Positions 36,241-44,639 of a stretch of DNA of 64,000 bases are shown piece after piece. The translations under genes were made by a program, and so were the position numbers. Within the stretch, counting starts at the first letter, position 1. Every line of letters begins with the position of its first letter. The stretch is from UTCHB3 sp002050155 (GTDB lineage: Bacteria > Bacteroidota > Ignavibacteria > Ignavibacteriales > Ignavibacteriaceae), in assembly GCA_030584105.1 (NCBI GenBank), contig CP129491.1:1736001-1800000 (forward strand), given 5' to 3'. The notes under the pieces are model-generated. The model worked only from the letters and a program-made list of their open reading frames with translations. It was not told the origin of the DNA and did not search any database.

Positions 36241-37071
36241 TCAAAATCTGTTCTTCGGATGAATGCTGATTCCGTAAGTGCTGCCGGCAATCTGATATAA
36301 TTTATCAATCTGATGCCGTAGCAGAGGTTTTATTCCACCGGTGCGGGCAGCTTCAACAACAATTCTGGCGGTATGCTCTAATTTATCAGTTCTGTAAAAC
36401 GCCTCTGAAAGGTTACGCCCGGTTGCAACTGCCCCGTGATTTTGAAGCAGAAAAACATTAGAGTATTCAAGGTACTTATCCAACGAATGGTGCAACTCAT
36501 CAGTAGAAGGCGTCGCATAACTGCAGGTTGGTATCCTGCCGATTGAAAGAATAACCTCAGGAAAAAAGGGTCGGTCAAGCGAAATTCCGGAAGATGCACA
36601 TATAACTGAGTAAATTGGGTGTGTGTGAATTACTGCTTTAATGTCGCTTCGGTTTCTGTAAATATGGAGATGTAACTTACTTTCTGTGCTTACTTTTTTT
36701 CCAACACTATTGGCAGTTTTTGCGCTTATTTTTTCGTTTGCATACTCTGTATTTGGGAGTATTTCCGTGCTCCCAAATGCTCCGGCGCCCCGGATGATCG
36801 CCGTGCTCCGGTTTAATGTTGTGCTCCCGTTTAATGCCATGCTCCCGATTTGAGTTGCGTGCTCCGTGCTCCCGATAATTTTACCTTCTAAATCAATCTC
36901 AATTAAATCATCTGCGGTAACTTCCCCTTTGCAAACGCCGGAGCGAGTAATCAATATATTACCATTTGGTAACCTAACCGAAAGATTGCCGTCGGTAGCA
37001 GCAAGAAACCCTTTTTGATAGACCAAATGCGAAAACTTTACGAGATCGTCAATTTCTTGCATTTTCTTCAA
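36241..37071 (-). CDS. Class II aldolase/adducin-family protein with repeat insertion
   Basis: 276 aa against about 215 for the family. The zinc-binding histidines are visible in 'AVIHTHPIYS' and 'LLQNHGAVATG', with the active-site region 'GFLAATDGNLSVRLPNGNILITRSGV' at the start. Between residues about 68 and 118 lies a Ser/Thr/Gly/Asn/Ala-rich insertion ('IGSMALNGSTTLNRSTAII') encoded by imperfect 18-bp tandem repeats. The enzyme probably cleaves a sugar phosphate (L-fuculose-1-phosphate-aldolase class); substrate unknown. It overlaps the Gfo/Idh/MocA gene upstream by 23 bp. Confidence 0.85.
   Translation of the reverse strand: MKKMQEIDDLVKFSHLVYQKGFLAATDGNLSVRLPNGNILITRSGVCKGEVTADDLIEIDLEGKIIGSTEHATQIGSMALNGSTTLNRSTAIIRGAGAFGSTEILPNTEYANEKISAKTANSVGKKVSTESKLHLHIYRNRSDIKAVIHTHPIYSVICASSGISLDRPFFPEVILSIGRIPTCSYATPSTDELHHSLDKYLEYSNVFLLQNHGAVATGRNLSEAFYRTDKLEHTARIVVEAARTGGIKPLLRHQIDKLYQIAGSTYGISIHPKNRF
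36765..36880. repeat. 18-bp imperfect tandem repeat inside the aldolase gene
   Basis: Five to six copies of a (G/A)TGCTCC(C)G-(TTTAAT)-like unit on the + strand, read as Gly-Ser-Thr/Met motifs in the minus-strand gene. The array is the core of the insertion that makes this aldolase longer than its relatives. It is rich in the octamer TGCTCCCG, which is also scattered over 33-48 kb. Confidence 0.75.
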
Positions 37072-38047
37072 GTATCTGCATGTAACGGAGGTTCTGATAC
37101 CCGTCGAATGAAGTAATAGATGGTTGAACTCTCTTAATAAAACAGCCGTTCACATCTTTTAATAACCGATAAAGTTTGTTAACCCGTTTTCTGAACATCT
37201 TTTGCGCTTCGCCCTCCATCGAAATTGTCAGTTTCGAAGAAGCATTTCGGAGACCAATTAAATTATCAATCCGAATTGAGCCTTTATTTCCGGTTACTAC
37301 GAGAGCGTTTATACCCCGTTTAGCGGCGTAAGAACAGTTAAAAGCGCCATATCCACCTTTCTTAAACTTAATTATTGCGGTGGCAAAATCTTCAACTTCC
37401 GTTTTGTAAACGATGTTATCCAAGTAACCACTTATTTCATCAATTTCGCCCATCAAATACCTAAAAAGGTCGATTATATGAGTGCCCAGGTCACGCAAAG
37501 CACCACCTCCGGCAAGTTCACGATTATAACGGAAATTAGAACCCGGTACCAAATCGATGTTAAAATTTGCCTGTACAACCAATATTTTCCCTAATTTTCC
37601 CGTCTCAATCAGCTCCTTTGCTTTTTGAATGAACGGATGATAGCGGTAGGTGTAATTAATTGTGAAAAGCATCCCGGTTTTATTTGCAAGTTCATGCAGT
37701 TCTTCGGCTTCGGTTACAGTGTTTGCAACAGGCTTCTCGCAAAGAACCGATTTTCCGGCAAGCAAAGCCTTCTTTGCCTGTTCGTAGTGGGTGGAATTGG
37801 CGCCGGCAATATAGACTGCGTCTATCCCCGAGCGTAAAAATGCATCATAATCGTTAAAATGTTCGTGTGCGCCAAATTTGTCGCCGAAAGATTTTGCCCG
37901 GTTAATATCGTGGCTAAACACCGAGTGCAGCTTAGCCGCAGGTATCAGGAACAACGCAGGCATAAAAGCGTGCTCCGCAAAACTGCCCAAACCCGCAATG
38001 CCCCAATTGAGCTTTTTTCGCTTAATAGTTTTCGGAAGTTTTAACAT
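37049..38047 (-). CDS. Gfo/Idh/MocA-family NAD(P)-dependent oxidoreductase
   Basis: 332 aa. The Rossmann fold starts 'LNWGIAGLGSFAEHAFMPAL', with the nucleotide loop G-x-G-x-x-A; 'DAVYIAGANSTHYEQAKKALLAGKSVLCEKPVANT' holds the EKP motif that contains the catalytic Lys. 'NFRYNRELAGGGALRDLGTHIIDLFRYLMG' is the C-terminal substrate domain with the conserved DxGxHxxD. It oxidises or reduces a sugar or inositol-like compound. Together with the overlapping aldolase gene it suggests a small sugar-conversion unit. Substrate not deducible. Confidence 0.92.
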   Translation of the reverse strand: MLKLPKTIKRKKLNWGIAGLGSFAEHAFMPALFLIPAAKLHSVFSHDINRAKSFGDKFGAHEHFNDYDAFLRSGIDAVYIAGANSTHYEQAKKALLAGKSVLCEKPVANTVTEAEELHELANKTGMLFTINYTYRYHPFIQKAKELIETGKLGKILVVQANFNIDLVPGSNFRYNRELAGGGALRDLGTHIIDLFRYLMGEIDEISGYLDNIVYKTEVEDFATAIIKFKKGGYGAFNCSYAAKRGINALVVTGNKGSIRIDNLIGLRNASSKLTISMEGEAQKMFRKRVNKLYRLLKDVNGCFIKRVQPSITSFDGYQNLRYMQILEENARN

Positions 38048-38072
38048 CGCCTCCCTTTCGTGATAAAAAAAG

Positions 38073-39023
38073 TTAAAATCCTAATTTTTTCATCAGCATA
38101 TCCACAGGTTTTGGGTTCTGCATAATGTAAAAGTGCAGGCACGAAACACCGGCATTAATAAGCTCTTCGGCTTGTTTTGCAGCCCAGTTAACCCCAATTT
38201 CCATCACATGCTCCGGTTTTGCTTCCATAATTTCAGCGGTAAGTTCTTCCGGTACATTAATGTAAAAATTCTTGGGTATTCCTGTAAGATGCGCTTTTGA
38301 AGTGAGAATCTTCAGCCCCGGCAGTATGGGAGCATTGATTTCCATCTCTTTTGCTAAATTACAATATCTAAAAAATGCCTGGTTATCAAAAAACATCTGG
38401 GTAACTATATATTCTGCCCCGGCATCTATTTTCTGTTTTGTGTACATCATATCGGTTTTAAGATTAGGCGCTTCGTAATGCTTTTCCGGGTATCCCGATA
38501 CCCCAATGCAGAAATCGGAGGGTTTCGCATCAAGCAACCCTTCCTCCAAATAAACTCCGTGGTTCATGTCGTTTATCTGTTTCACTAAATCGATTGCGTG
38601 CTTGTTTGTGGTACGCCCCTCAGAAACAGTCTTTTCAAACCCTTTATCATCCCCCTGAATCGCCAATACATTGTTTACACCAAGATAACCGAGTTCGATA
38701 AGAAAATCTTCGGTCTCTTCTTTGGTAAAATTTTTGCACAAAATATGCGGCACTGCCTCAATGTGATATTTATTCTGGATTAAAGCGCAAATTCCCAATG
38801 TTCCGGGACGCTTCCTTATCACTTTTTTCTTAATGCCGTTCGCGGTTTCTTCGTACACCATTTCCGCAGCGTGGCTGGTTATATCAATGAACGGCGGTTT
38901 ATAATGCGAAATGCTTTCAATCGTGTTTAAAAGGCTTTTAATATCACCGCCCCTTTTCGGCGGAATGATCTCAAAACTAATAAGAGGCTCTTTCGTGCTC
39001 GCTAATATTTCTGTAACTTTCAT
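38073..39023 (-). CDS. metF: Methylenetetrahydrofolate reductase
   Basis: 316 aa. The TIM-barrel motifs are present: 'LISFEIIPPKRGGD' (with catalytic Glu), 'FIDITSHAAE', 'GICALIQNKYHIEAVPHILC', 'NNVLAIQGD', 'FCIGVSGYPEKHYEAPN', 'KIDAGAEYIVTQMFFDNQAFFRY' and 'PILPGLKILTS'. It reduces methylene-THF to methyl-THF with FAD and feeds methionine synthesis. It lies 25 bp before the Gfo/Idh/MocA gene in the same direction and may share its transcript. Its promoter lies in the 259-bp gap shared with mnmA. Confidence 0.96.
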   Translation of the reverse strand: MKVTEILASTKEPLISFEIIPPKRGGDIKSLLNTIESISHYKPPFIDITSHAAEMVYEETANGIKKKVIRKRPGTLGICALIQNKYHIEAVPHILCKNFTKEETEDFLIELGYLGVNNVLAIQGDDKGFEKTVSEGRTTNKHAIDLVKQINDMNHGVYLEEGLLDAKPSDFCIGVSGYPEKHYEAPNLKTDMMYTKQKIDAGAEYIVTQMFFDNQAFFRYCNLAKEMEINAPILPGLKILTSKAHLTGIPKNFYINVPEELTAEIMEAKPEHVMEIGVNWAAKQAEELINAGVSCLHFYIMQNPKPVDMLMKKLGF

Positions 39024-39282
39024 CTGTAATTTTTGCGCTCTGCTTTATTTAATTATAATAACTTAAATCGAATCTGTAAATTTAAACTATAATTATGAAA
39101 AATTATGTTTTTTGCAACATTTTATTGCACTACCTTACCGCCGGAGTTCCCTTTGTGTGATGTAATTGCTTCAGAATTGTCGGTGATTTTGTTATGTTTT
39201 ACGAAATTTGGAAACATTATCGGGATTTATCCGGAATTGATGAGATTTTAATGAGAATTTTTGATTTAGAAAGTGTCCGTCG

Positions 39283-40344
39283 ATGAAAACTGCTTTATTG
39301 CTCTCCGGGGGGGTCGATAGCTCCGTTGCTCTCGCCCTGCTGAAAGAAATGGGGCACGATGTTACCGCATTTTATCTGAAAATTTGGCTTCAGGATGAGT
39401 TTACTTCTCTGGGCGATTGCCCCTGGGAAGAGGATATTAAATTCTGTGAAGCCGTCACGAAAAAACTCGGTGTACCCTTCGAGGTGCTCCCGATGCAAAA
39501 TGAATACTGGGATTCTGTAGTCTCATACACAATCGATGAAATTAAGTCGGGAAGAACCCCCAACCCCGATATTTTCTGCAACAGCCTGATTAAATTCGGT
39601 AAATTTTTTGACAAAATCGACACTTCCTACGCCAAAGTCGCCACTGGGCACTACGCCGGTGTTGAGGAAATTAACGGCAGATTTCTGCTGAAAGTTACGC
39701 CCGACCCTGTGAAAGACCAAACCTATTTTCTTTCATATCTAAGCCAAGAACAACTTTCAAGGGCGCTTTTCCCAATCAGTAATCTGAGCAAAAACGAAGT
39801 GAGGAAAATTGCCGCAAAGTACGACCTGGCAACTCAGGATAAAAAAGACAGCCAGGGAATCTGCTTTTTGGGGCAAATTAAATTCAAGGATTTTATCCGC
39901 TTTCACTTAGGCGAGCAACCGGGGGACATCGTCGATTTTGATACCGGCAAAGTAATGGGACAGCACAACGGTTACTATTATTACACCATTGGGCAGCGCT
40001 CGGGGCTTGGGCTTTCCGGGGGACCTTGGTTTGTTGTTCAGAAAGATGTGGTGGATAATGTAATTTATATCTCCCGAGAGTACGATTCGATTGATAAAGA
40101 GCGGGATCGGTTTCGTGTAACCGGTTTCAACTGGTTTGCAGGTGCTCCGCCGAATGACCAAACCGGCTTGAAAGTAAAAGTGCGACATGGACCTAACTAC
40201 TACAACTGCACCCTCGAAATGGAAAATGAAGTGTCGGGAACCGTAACAATCGACACCCCGGATAAAGGTATCGCCCCCGGGCAGTTCGCCGTCTTCTATC
40301 GAAACGGCTACTGCTTAGGCGGAAGTGTTATTTTTAGCATTTGA
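39283..40344 (+). CDS. mnmA: tRNA-specific 2-thiouridylase MnmA
   Basis: 353 aa. The PP-loop 'LLSGGVDSSVALALL' binds ATP at the N-terminus. 'PNPDIFCNSLIKFGKF' carries the catalytic nucleophile Cys, 'KDSQGICFLGQI' the second catalytic Cys, and 'GYYYYTIGQRSGLGLSGGPWFV' the tRNA-binding central domain. It thiolates U34 of Lys, Glu and Gln tRNAs. The only + strand gene between 31 and 49 kb; a G-rich run sits within the PP-loop codons. Transcribed divergently from metF. Confidence 0.96.
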   Translation: MKTALLLSGGVDSSVALALLKEMGHDVTAFYLKIWLQDEFTSLGDCPWEEDIKFCEAVTKKLGVPFEVLPMQNEYWDSVVSYTIDEIKSGRTPNPDIFCNSLIKFGKFFDKIDTSYAKVATGHYAGVEEINGRFLLKVTPDPVKDQTYFLSYLSQEQLSRALFPISNLSKNEVRKIAAKYDLATQDKKDSQGICFLGQIKFKDFIRFHLGEQPGDIVDFDTGKVMGQHNGYYYYTIGQRSGLGLSGGPWFVVQKDVVDNVIYISREYDSIDKERDRFRVTGFNWFAGAPPNDQTGLKVKVRHGPNYYNCTLEMENEVSGTVTIDTPDKGIAPGQFAVFYRNGYCLGGSVIFSI

Positions 40345-40469
40345 AGCATATTCCATTTCAAAGATACCCTGCTTTCATTGCTGCAAGTGCCTGATTTTGA
40401 TCGCAATTTTAGCCGGCTTGTTTTCATGGCAATTTAAACCCGACTCTTGTTACGATTTATGCTTTGTTT

Positions 40470-41789
40470 TCATTTCGACAGATACTCCCTGACAATATCC
40501 ATATAAACGGTAACCACGCGGCGGTTTGCGTCGAAGGTGGTGTAATCTTTCGCCAGGTTATAATGAGCGGGGTTGTGCGGTTTTGTAATAATCATTGTTT
40601 CGTGGACGCACCATCCGGCACCTGGCAGACAGCCGGTGTTGCTAACCGGAAGCTCATGCAAAATGGTTGTAGGAAATTTTGTTTTTACCAATTTCGCTTC
40701 ATGTGCCATTGCGGAGAAGGTTTTTGTATCTTTATCCATTGCGTAAAATGAGAAAAGTACTTTCAGGTTGTTTACCATCGGTTCAGTAAGTCTGTATCCT
40801 TTGAGCAAACCAAGTTCACCATCCAACATTATATAAATAATTTTTCCTTTAGTGATTCCGTCTTTATCAAGAATGGTTAACTGACTTTTATTCTGATTTC
40901 CTTTTCCTCCCTTGTTACTGCCGGATTTGTCACCGGAGGCTTTTGGGTCTTTCCGATCTTTTTTATTGTTTTTGCCTTTTTTATCTTTTGTCTTTTGGTT
41001 TTTCGATTTTTTATCTTTTGCAACATTTCCTGAACTTCCGGAACTACCCGAATTGCCTGTGCTGCCGGCACCACCCTTATCACCTGAACCACTTGAACCC
41101 ATCCCCCCGGCACCCGGACCGTCTGAACCGCCACCCGAACCTGAACCACTCTTATTTGTTCCGGATGAAAAACCGGCATTAGCCGTAGAAACAGCATTTG
41201 CCTTTATCTCGCCCCCGCCCCAAAGATTATCAAACATTGCGTGAGCAGGGAAAACACCACTTGAATGAGCGATTAAAAAAGTTTCATTCAATGCGTGCTC
41301 CCGATATATTTGCACGAAATACTCCGTCATTTTTCTCACCTGAATTTCACGCGCGACATAGTATGCATCATTTGGTCCTTTTACAGCAATTATTACACCA
41401 ATGTTAAATTCATGCAGTTTTGCTTTATAAAGTTCCTCCCCCCATTTTTCCACCCAGCTCAATTGTGCACGCATACCCCCCATCAGAATGAGCACATTTT
41501 TACCTTTTAATTCTTTTTCAGGAAATAAATACGCGACAGAAATCTGATTTTGACTTACGGTTGTTGACCACTTCACACCCCCGTTAAAAGCGGAAGAATC
41601 CTGTGTTAATATGCTGTCTTTAACGGTTTGCCCGGAATCTAAATCAATTGAATCAGCCGTGCTCCCGCTAATTTGGGGTAAAACTGAATTGTTGCTGAAA
41701 GTAAAACCGTTACTCAGCCAATAAGTAAGCGCAACAACCAGAACCACAGGCGCAAGGTAAAATGATGCCTTTTTCACTAGTCCTTTCAT
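40470..41789 (-). CDS. Membrane-anchored alpha/beta-hydrolase-like protein with low-complexity insertion
   Basis: 439 aa. An N-terminal membrane helix (about 8-27) anchors an extracytoplasmic protein. 'KNVLILMGGMRAQLSWVEKWGEELY' and 'ETFLIAHSSGVFPAHAMF' resemble an alpha/beta-hydrolase with a nucleophile elbow (A-H-S-S-G). Residues about 205-300 are a Gly/Ser-rich then Lys/Asn-rich low-complexity stretch ('GGSDGPGAGGMGSSGSGDKGG', 'KDKKSKNQKTKDKKGKNNKKD'). The fold resumes at about 305 ('LTILDKDGITKGKIIYIMLDGELG') and ends with a conserved-looking His region ('CVHETMIITKPHNPAHY'). Function unknown. Confidence 0.65.
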   Translation of the reverse strand: MKGLVKKASFYLAPVVLVVALTYWLSNGFTFSNNSVLPQISGSTADSIDLDSGQTVKDSILTQDSSAFNGGVKWSTTVSQNQISVAYLFPEKELKGKNVLILMGGMRAQLSWVEKWGEELYKAKLHEFNIGVIIAVKGPNDAYYVAREIQVRKMTEYFVQIYREHALNETFLIAHSSGVFPAHAMFDNLWGGGEIKANAVSTANAGFSSGTNKSGSGSGGGSDGPGAGGMGSSGSGDKGGAGSTGNSGSSGSSGNVAKDKKSKNQKTKDKKGKNNKKDRKDPKASGDKSGSNKGGKGNQNKSQLTILDKDGITKGKIIYIMLDGELGLLKGYRLTEPMVNNLKVLFSFYAMDKDTKTFSAMAHEAKLVKTKFPTTILHELPVSNTGCLPGAGWCVHETMIITKPHNPAHYNLAKDYTTFDANRRVVTVYMDIVREYLSK

Positions 41790-41960
41790 TTCTTTTCATT
41801 CTAAATAATAAACTGAATGATTTTTTTTAGTTAAGCTGGTAAAGAAATTTTGCCTGTCAGAGAAAGATTGTTAAAATTTCTGAAAGTAAATTTCAATAAA
41901 ACCAGCGTAATATAATAAATCTTAACTTCAAATTTTTACACATTTTATCTGAAAATAAAA

Positions 41961-41992
41961 GCCCCCGAAAGATTAAAACATCTTTCGAGGGC
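41961..41992 (-). terminator. Terminator of the nrfHA operon
   Basis: GCCCCCGAAAGA / TCTTTCGAGGGC, a 12-base stem with one mismatch and an 8-nt loop; the minus strand continues in TTTTATTTTC. It lies 183 bp after the nrfA stop; between the two is an A/C-rich stretch with loose repeats (42060-42170). Confidence 0.8.
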
Positions 41993-42174
41993 AAAATAAT
42001 CAGTGAAGTAAGGACTAAATCCTCAGTACTTCAGCAGTTAAAAACAACGCAACCAAACTGAATCCTGAGAATTCTGACTGAATTCTGCAGAATTTACAAG
42101 AAACACTGCAAAATCAACAAGGAAAATTGCAAAACCAACAATAAACCTACAATTTCTGCAGAAAAATTACCCAA

Positions 42175-43659
42175 TCAATAAGAATTAAGCCATCCCTGCC
42201 GTTTTTTGGCGGTTTCATCCCACTGTTTGGCAACAGTATTCAGAAAATCTTCTTTATCGGCATACATCGCTTTCAAATCCATCTCCAAATACGCCTGTGC
42301 TTTTGCCTTTGTTGAAATGTCGGGAAGCGCAATCGGGTACGATTTTCCATGTTTAATCAAAATAATTGCCAAGGCTTTGCGTGCTTCTTCGGCTTTTGCA
42401 AGCGAGGTGCTCACCACCCGAAGTGCTTCAACCGGTGAATGGAACCCAAGCCCGTTAGCCGCGGCAGTCCAGTCCCATCGCCATTGTGCGTGTCGGATCA
42501 AGGTTAAAGCGGGTTTCATCTCTTCAGCGGTTGCACCGGCATCCCAGGCAGCTTTTGCTTCAATATGAGCCGCTGCAATGGCTTTTTCGGCAATTCTGCG
42601 GATTTCTTCCAACCTGTCCTGACGGTCGTAAACATCCTGAATCAGCTTTTCAGCTTCTTCACGGTGGCAGACCTGACACGAATTTGCAACATTTGCCAGC
42701 GGGCTTTGTATATGATGATCCGTATATTTCACACCGCCTTCGGTTTTATACGGCATGTGGCAATCTGCGCACGAAACTCCCCGTTTTGCGTGAATACCGG
42801 TCATAAACAGCTCGTAATCCGGGTGCTGGGCTTTCAACATCGGCGCTTTGGAAAGCTTATGCTCCCAGTCCTTAAACTCTAAACCGTCATAATAAGCTTC
42901 CATCGAGTCAGCGCTGAAACCTTTATCCCACGGGAAAGTGAGGTATTTGCCGTCACCTTTGAAGTAATATTCAACATGGCACTGTGCACACACCAACGAC
43001 CTCATCTCCTGCCGTGAGGCTTTGTTTATATCTTTTCCCATCCTTTGGAAAGCTTCAACCAAAGCCGGACGGGTAACACGCAAATTCATGCTTTTGGGAT
43101 CGTGGCAATCCTGACAACCAATTGGGTTAACGATTTCAGCACCTTTATCGATCCATTTCCCTTTGTAAAACTCTTCTGGCCCAATTTTCGCCATCATGCG
43201 AGGAACATCCGGGCTTTTGCACGACCAGCAAGTTGCAGGCTGCGGGCTATCCTTTACGCCGCCGGTTCTAAGCGTCAGTCTAATGTCTTTAACGGCGTAA
43301 GCGTGCCCTCTTCCCTGATTATAATCTTTAGAGAAAGCGTATCCCGCCCACATAATCACCAATTCAGGGTATTTTTCAAGATAATCAACTTTTTTCGAGC
43401 CGCCATGTTTGCTGGCGAAGTTGGTATCCAAGGTTTTCATATACGATTCATACTCTCTCGGGTAGTTTTCGCCCCATACTTCGTTTCTGGGTTCCCACTC
43501 AGCGATGGGTTTAACCGCTTGCAGGGTAAAACTTTCTGCCCTTCTTTCAACAATACTGGAGGCAAAAAGCCCAAGTAAAAAAACTATAACCACTGTGCCG
43601 AGAAAAATCACCCATCCCAGCCACGGTTTTTCTTTTAATTGTTCGGAAATCGGTTTCAT
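42175..43659 (-). CDS. nrfA: Pentahaem cytochrome c nitrite reductase
   Basis: 494 aa. An N-terminal signal anchor (about 15-33) exports it to the periplasm. The active-site haem motif with lysine ligand is 'CWSCK', and four further CxxCH motifs follow: 'CQDCH', 'CAQCH', 'CADCH' and 'CQVCH'. That is five haems, as in NrfA. It reduces nitrite to ammonium with six electrons from NrfH. 'HIQSPLANVANSCQVCH' and the long helical C-terminus ('IRRIAEKAIAAAHIEAKAAW', 'LIRHAQWRWDWTAAANGLGFHSP') are standard. It starts directly after nrfH. A clear sign of nitrite ammonification. Confidence 0.98.
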   Translation of the reverse strand: MKPISEQLKEKPWLGWVIFLGTVVIVFLLGLFASSIVERRAESFTLQAVKPIAEWEPRNEVWGENYPREYESYMKTLDTNFASKHGGSKKVDYLEKYPELVIMWAGYAFSKDYNQGRGHAYAVKDIRLTLRTGGVKDSPQPATCWSCKSPDVPRMMAKIGPEEFYKGKWIDKGAEIVNPIGCQDCHDPKSMNLRVTRPALVEAFQRMGKDINKASRQEMRSLVCAQCHVEYYFKGDGKYLTFPWDKGFSADSMEAYYDGLEFKDWEHKLSKAPMLKAQHPDYELFMTGIHAKRGVSCADCHMPYKTEGGVKYTDHHIQSPLANVANSCQVCHREEAEKLIQDVYDRQDRLEEIRRIAEKAIAAAHIEAKAAWDAGATAEEMKPALTLIRHAQWRWDWTAAANGLGFHSPVEALRVVSTSLAKAEEARKALAIILIKHGKSYPIALPDISTKAKAQAYLEMDLKAMYADKEDFLNTVAKQWDETAKKRQGWLNSY

Positions 43660-44268
43660 TTAATCCTCAATTTTCTTTTTCGAATTGTAGCTATCGATCC
43701 AAGCAGGCACCGGAGGTGTTACGCCCGGAACTTTAGCGTCTGGTGTAGAAGAAAGTGAATTTACTCTACCATGGGGCACTTCCCGGTGGCAGTCCCAACA
43801 ATATACTCCTTCCATTTCAATTGACCTGTTACCCTGCTCGTAACCACGATTGGATATCGGGTGGATAACATTATCGTGGCACCGGATACAGTTCCCTTGA
43901 ACTGCCTCACGCCCGGCTTTATGTATCCTAATCACCTGCGGTTCTAACCGGAAAGTGAACATAAAAGAGTGACGCAAACCATCGGTTGCCTTGAAATAGT
44001 ATTTGGAGAAGATATTATCCTGCGGAACATGACAATCGTTGCAGACGGTCACCCTTCCGTGGCTGCCTTTCTCCCATGTGGCATAATACGAGTTCATCAC
44101 ATGGCAATTTATACAGGCTTCAGGTTTATCCGATGCATAAGATATCGCATTCGATACATAAAGCACCTGAAAACCCAGACCAAAAAATATGCCAAGTAAT
44201 ATTATTACCGGAAAACGCCATCGTGGGGGTGGAATAAAGAGATGTAGTATCTTTCTGATTACTCTCAT
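43660..44268 (-). CDS. nrfH: Tetrahaem quinol dehydrogenase NrfH (NapC/NirT family)
   Basis: 202 aa. One N-terminal membrane helix (about 18-38) and four CxxCH haem motifs: 'CINCH', 'CNDCH', 'CIRCH' and 'CWDCH'. 'VMNSYYATWEKGSHGRVTVCNDCHVP' is the NrfH/NapC signature. It takes electrons from menaquinol and feeds NrfA. Adjacent to nrfA with no gap, so the two are a complete menaquinol:nitrite oxidoreductase. Eight haem-c binding proteins per unit would also need cytochrome c maturation genes, which are not in this window. Confidence 0.97.
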   Translation of the reverse strand: MRVIRKILHLFIPPPRWRFPVIILLGIFFGLGFQVLYVSNAISYASDKPEACINCHVMNSYYATWEKGSHGRVTVCNDCHVPQDNIFSKYYFKATDGLRHSFMFTFRLEPQVIRIHKAGREAVQGNCIRCHDNVIHPISNRGYEQGNRSIEMEGVYCWDCHREVPHGRVNSLSSTPDAKVPGVTPPVPAWIDSYNSKKKIED

Positions 44269-44639
44269 TCCGTTCTTTCTGTATTTTTCTGTTTAATTTA
44301 AGTGTAAATTCTGTGATTATTTATTAAAACTTACTGAATTTATTCTTCTTCGAACCTAATTTTTACAAATTTTTTGATTTTGGGTATCTTCCAATTTTGC
44401 AGTTTTTGCTTCTCAATCAAATCTTTTTATTGTTAAATGAATTGTTGATTTATTTATTTTAACGGAAGATTCGTAAAAGAATTTTTACGGCTCCATAAAA
44501 TATGGAAAAATTTATATATAATAAAATAAATCGATGGGTAGCAGAAAATATATCAGGTTAGAAAAAAGCCTGCGGGTAACTCAAATCGCACAATGGTGAT
44601 CAGGGTGGTGCGCAAAAAAAAATCAAAAGAAAACCGGTG
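44269..44639. other. Gene-free region upstream of nrfH
   Basis: 371 bp, strongly AT-rich. It must hold the nrfHA promoter and the end of the feo operon. I see no perfect FNR dyad and no good terminator hairpin in it. Confidence 0.5.

Noticed and set aside
40877..41197. 106-codon minus-strand frame inside the hydrolase-like gene
   Set aside because: It is the low-complexity Gly/Ser/Lys insertion read in another phase.
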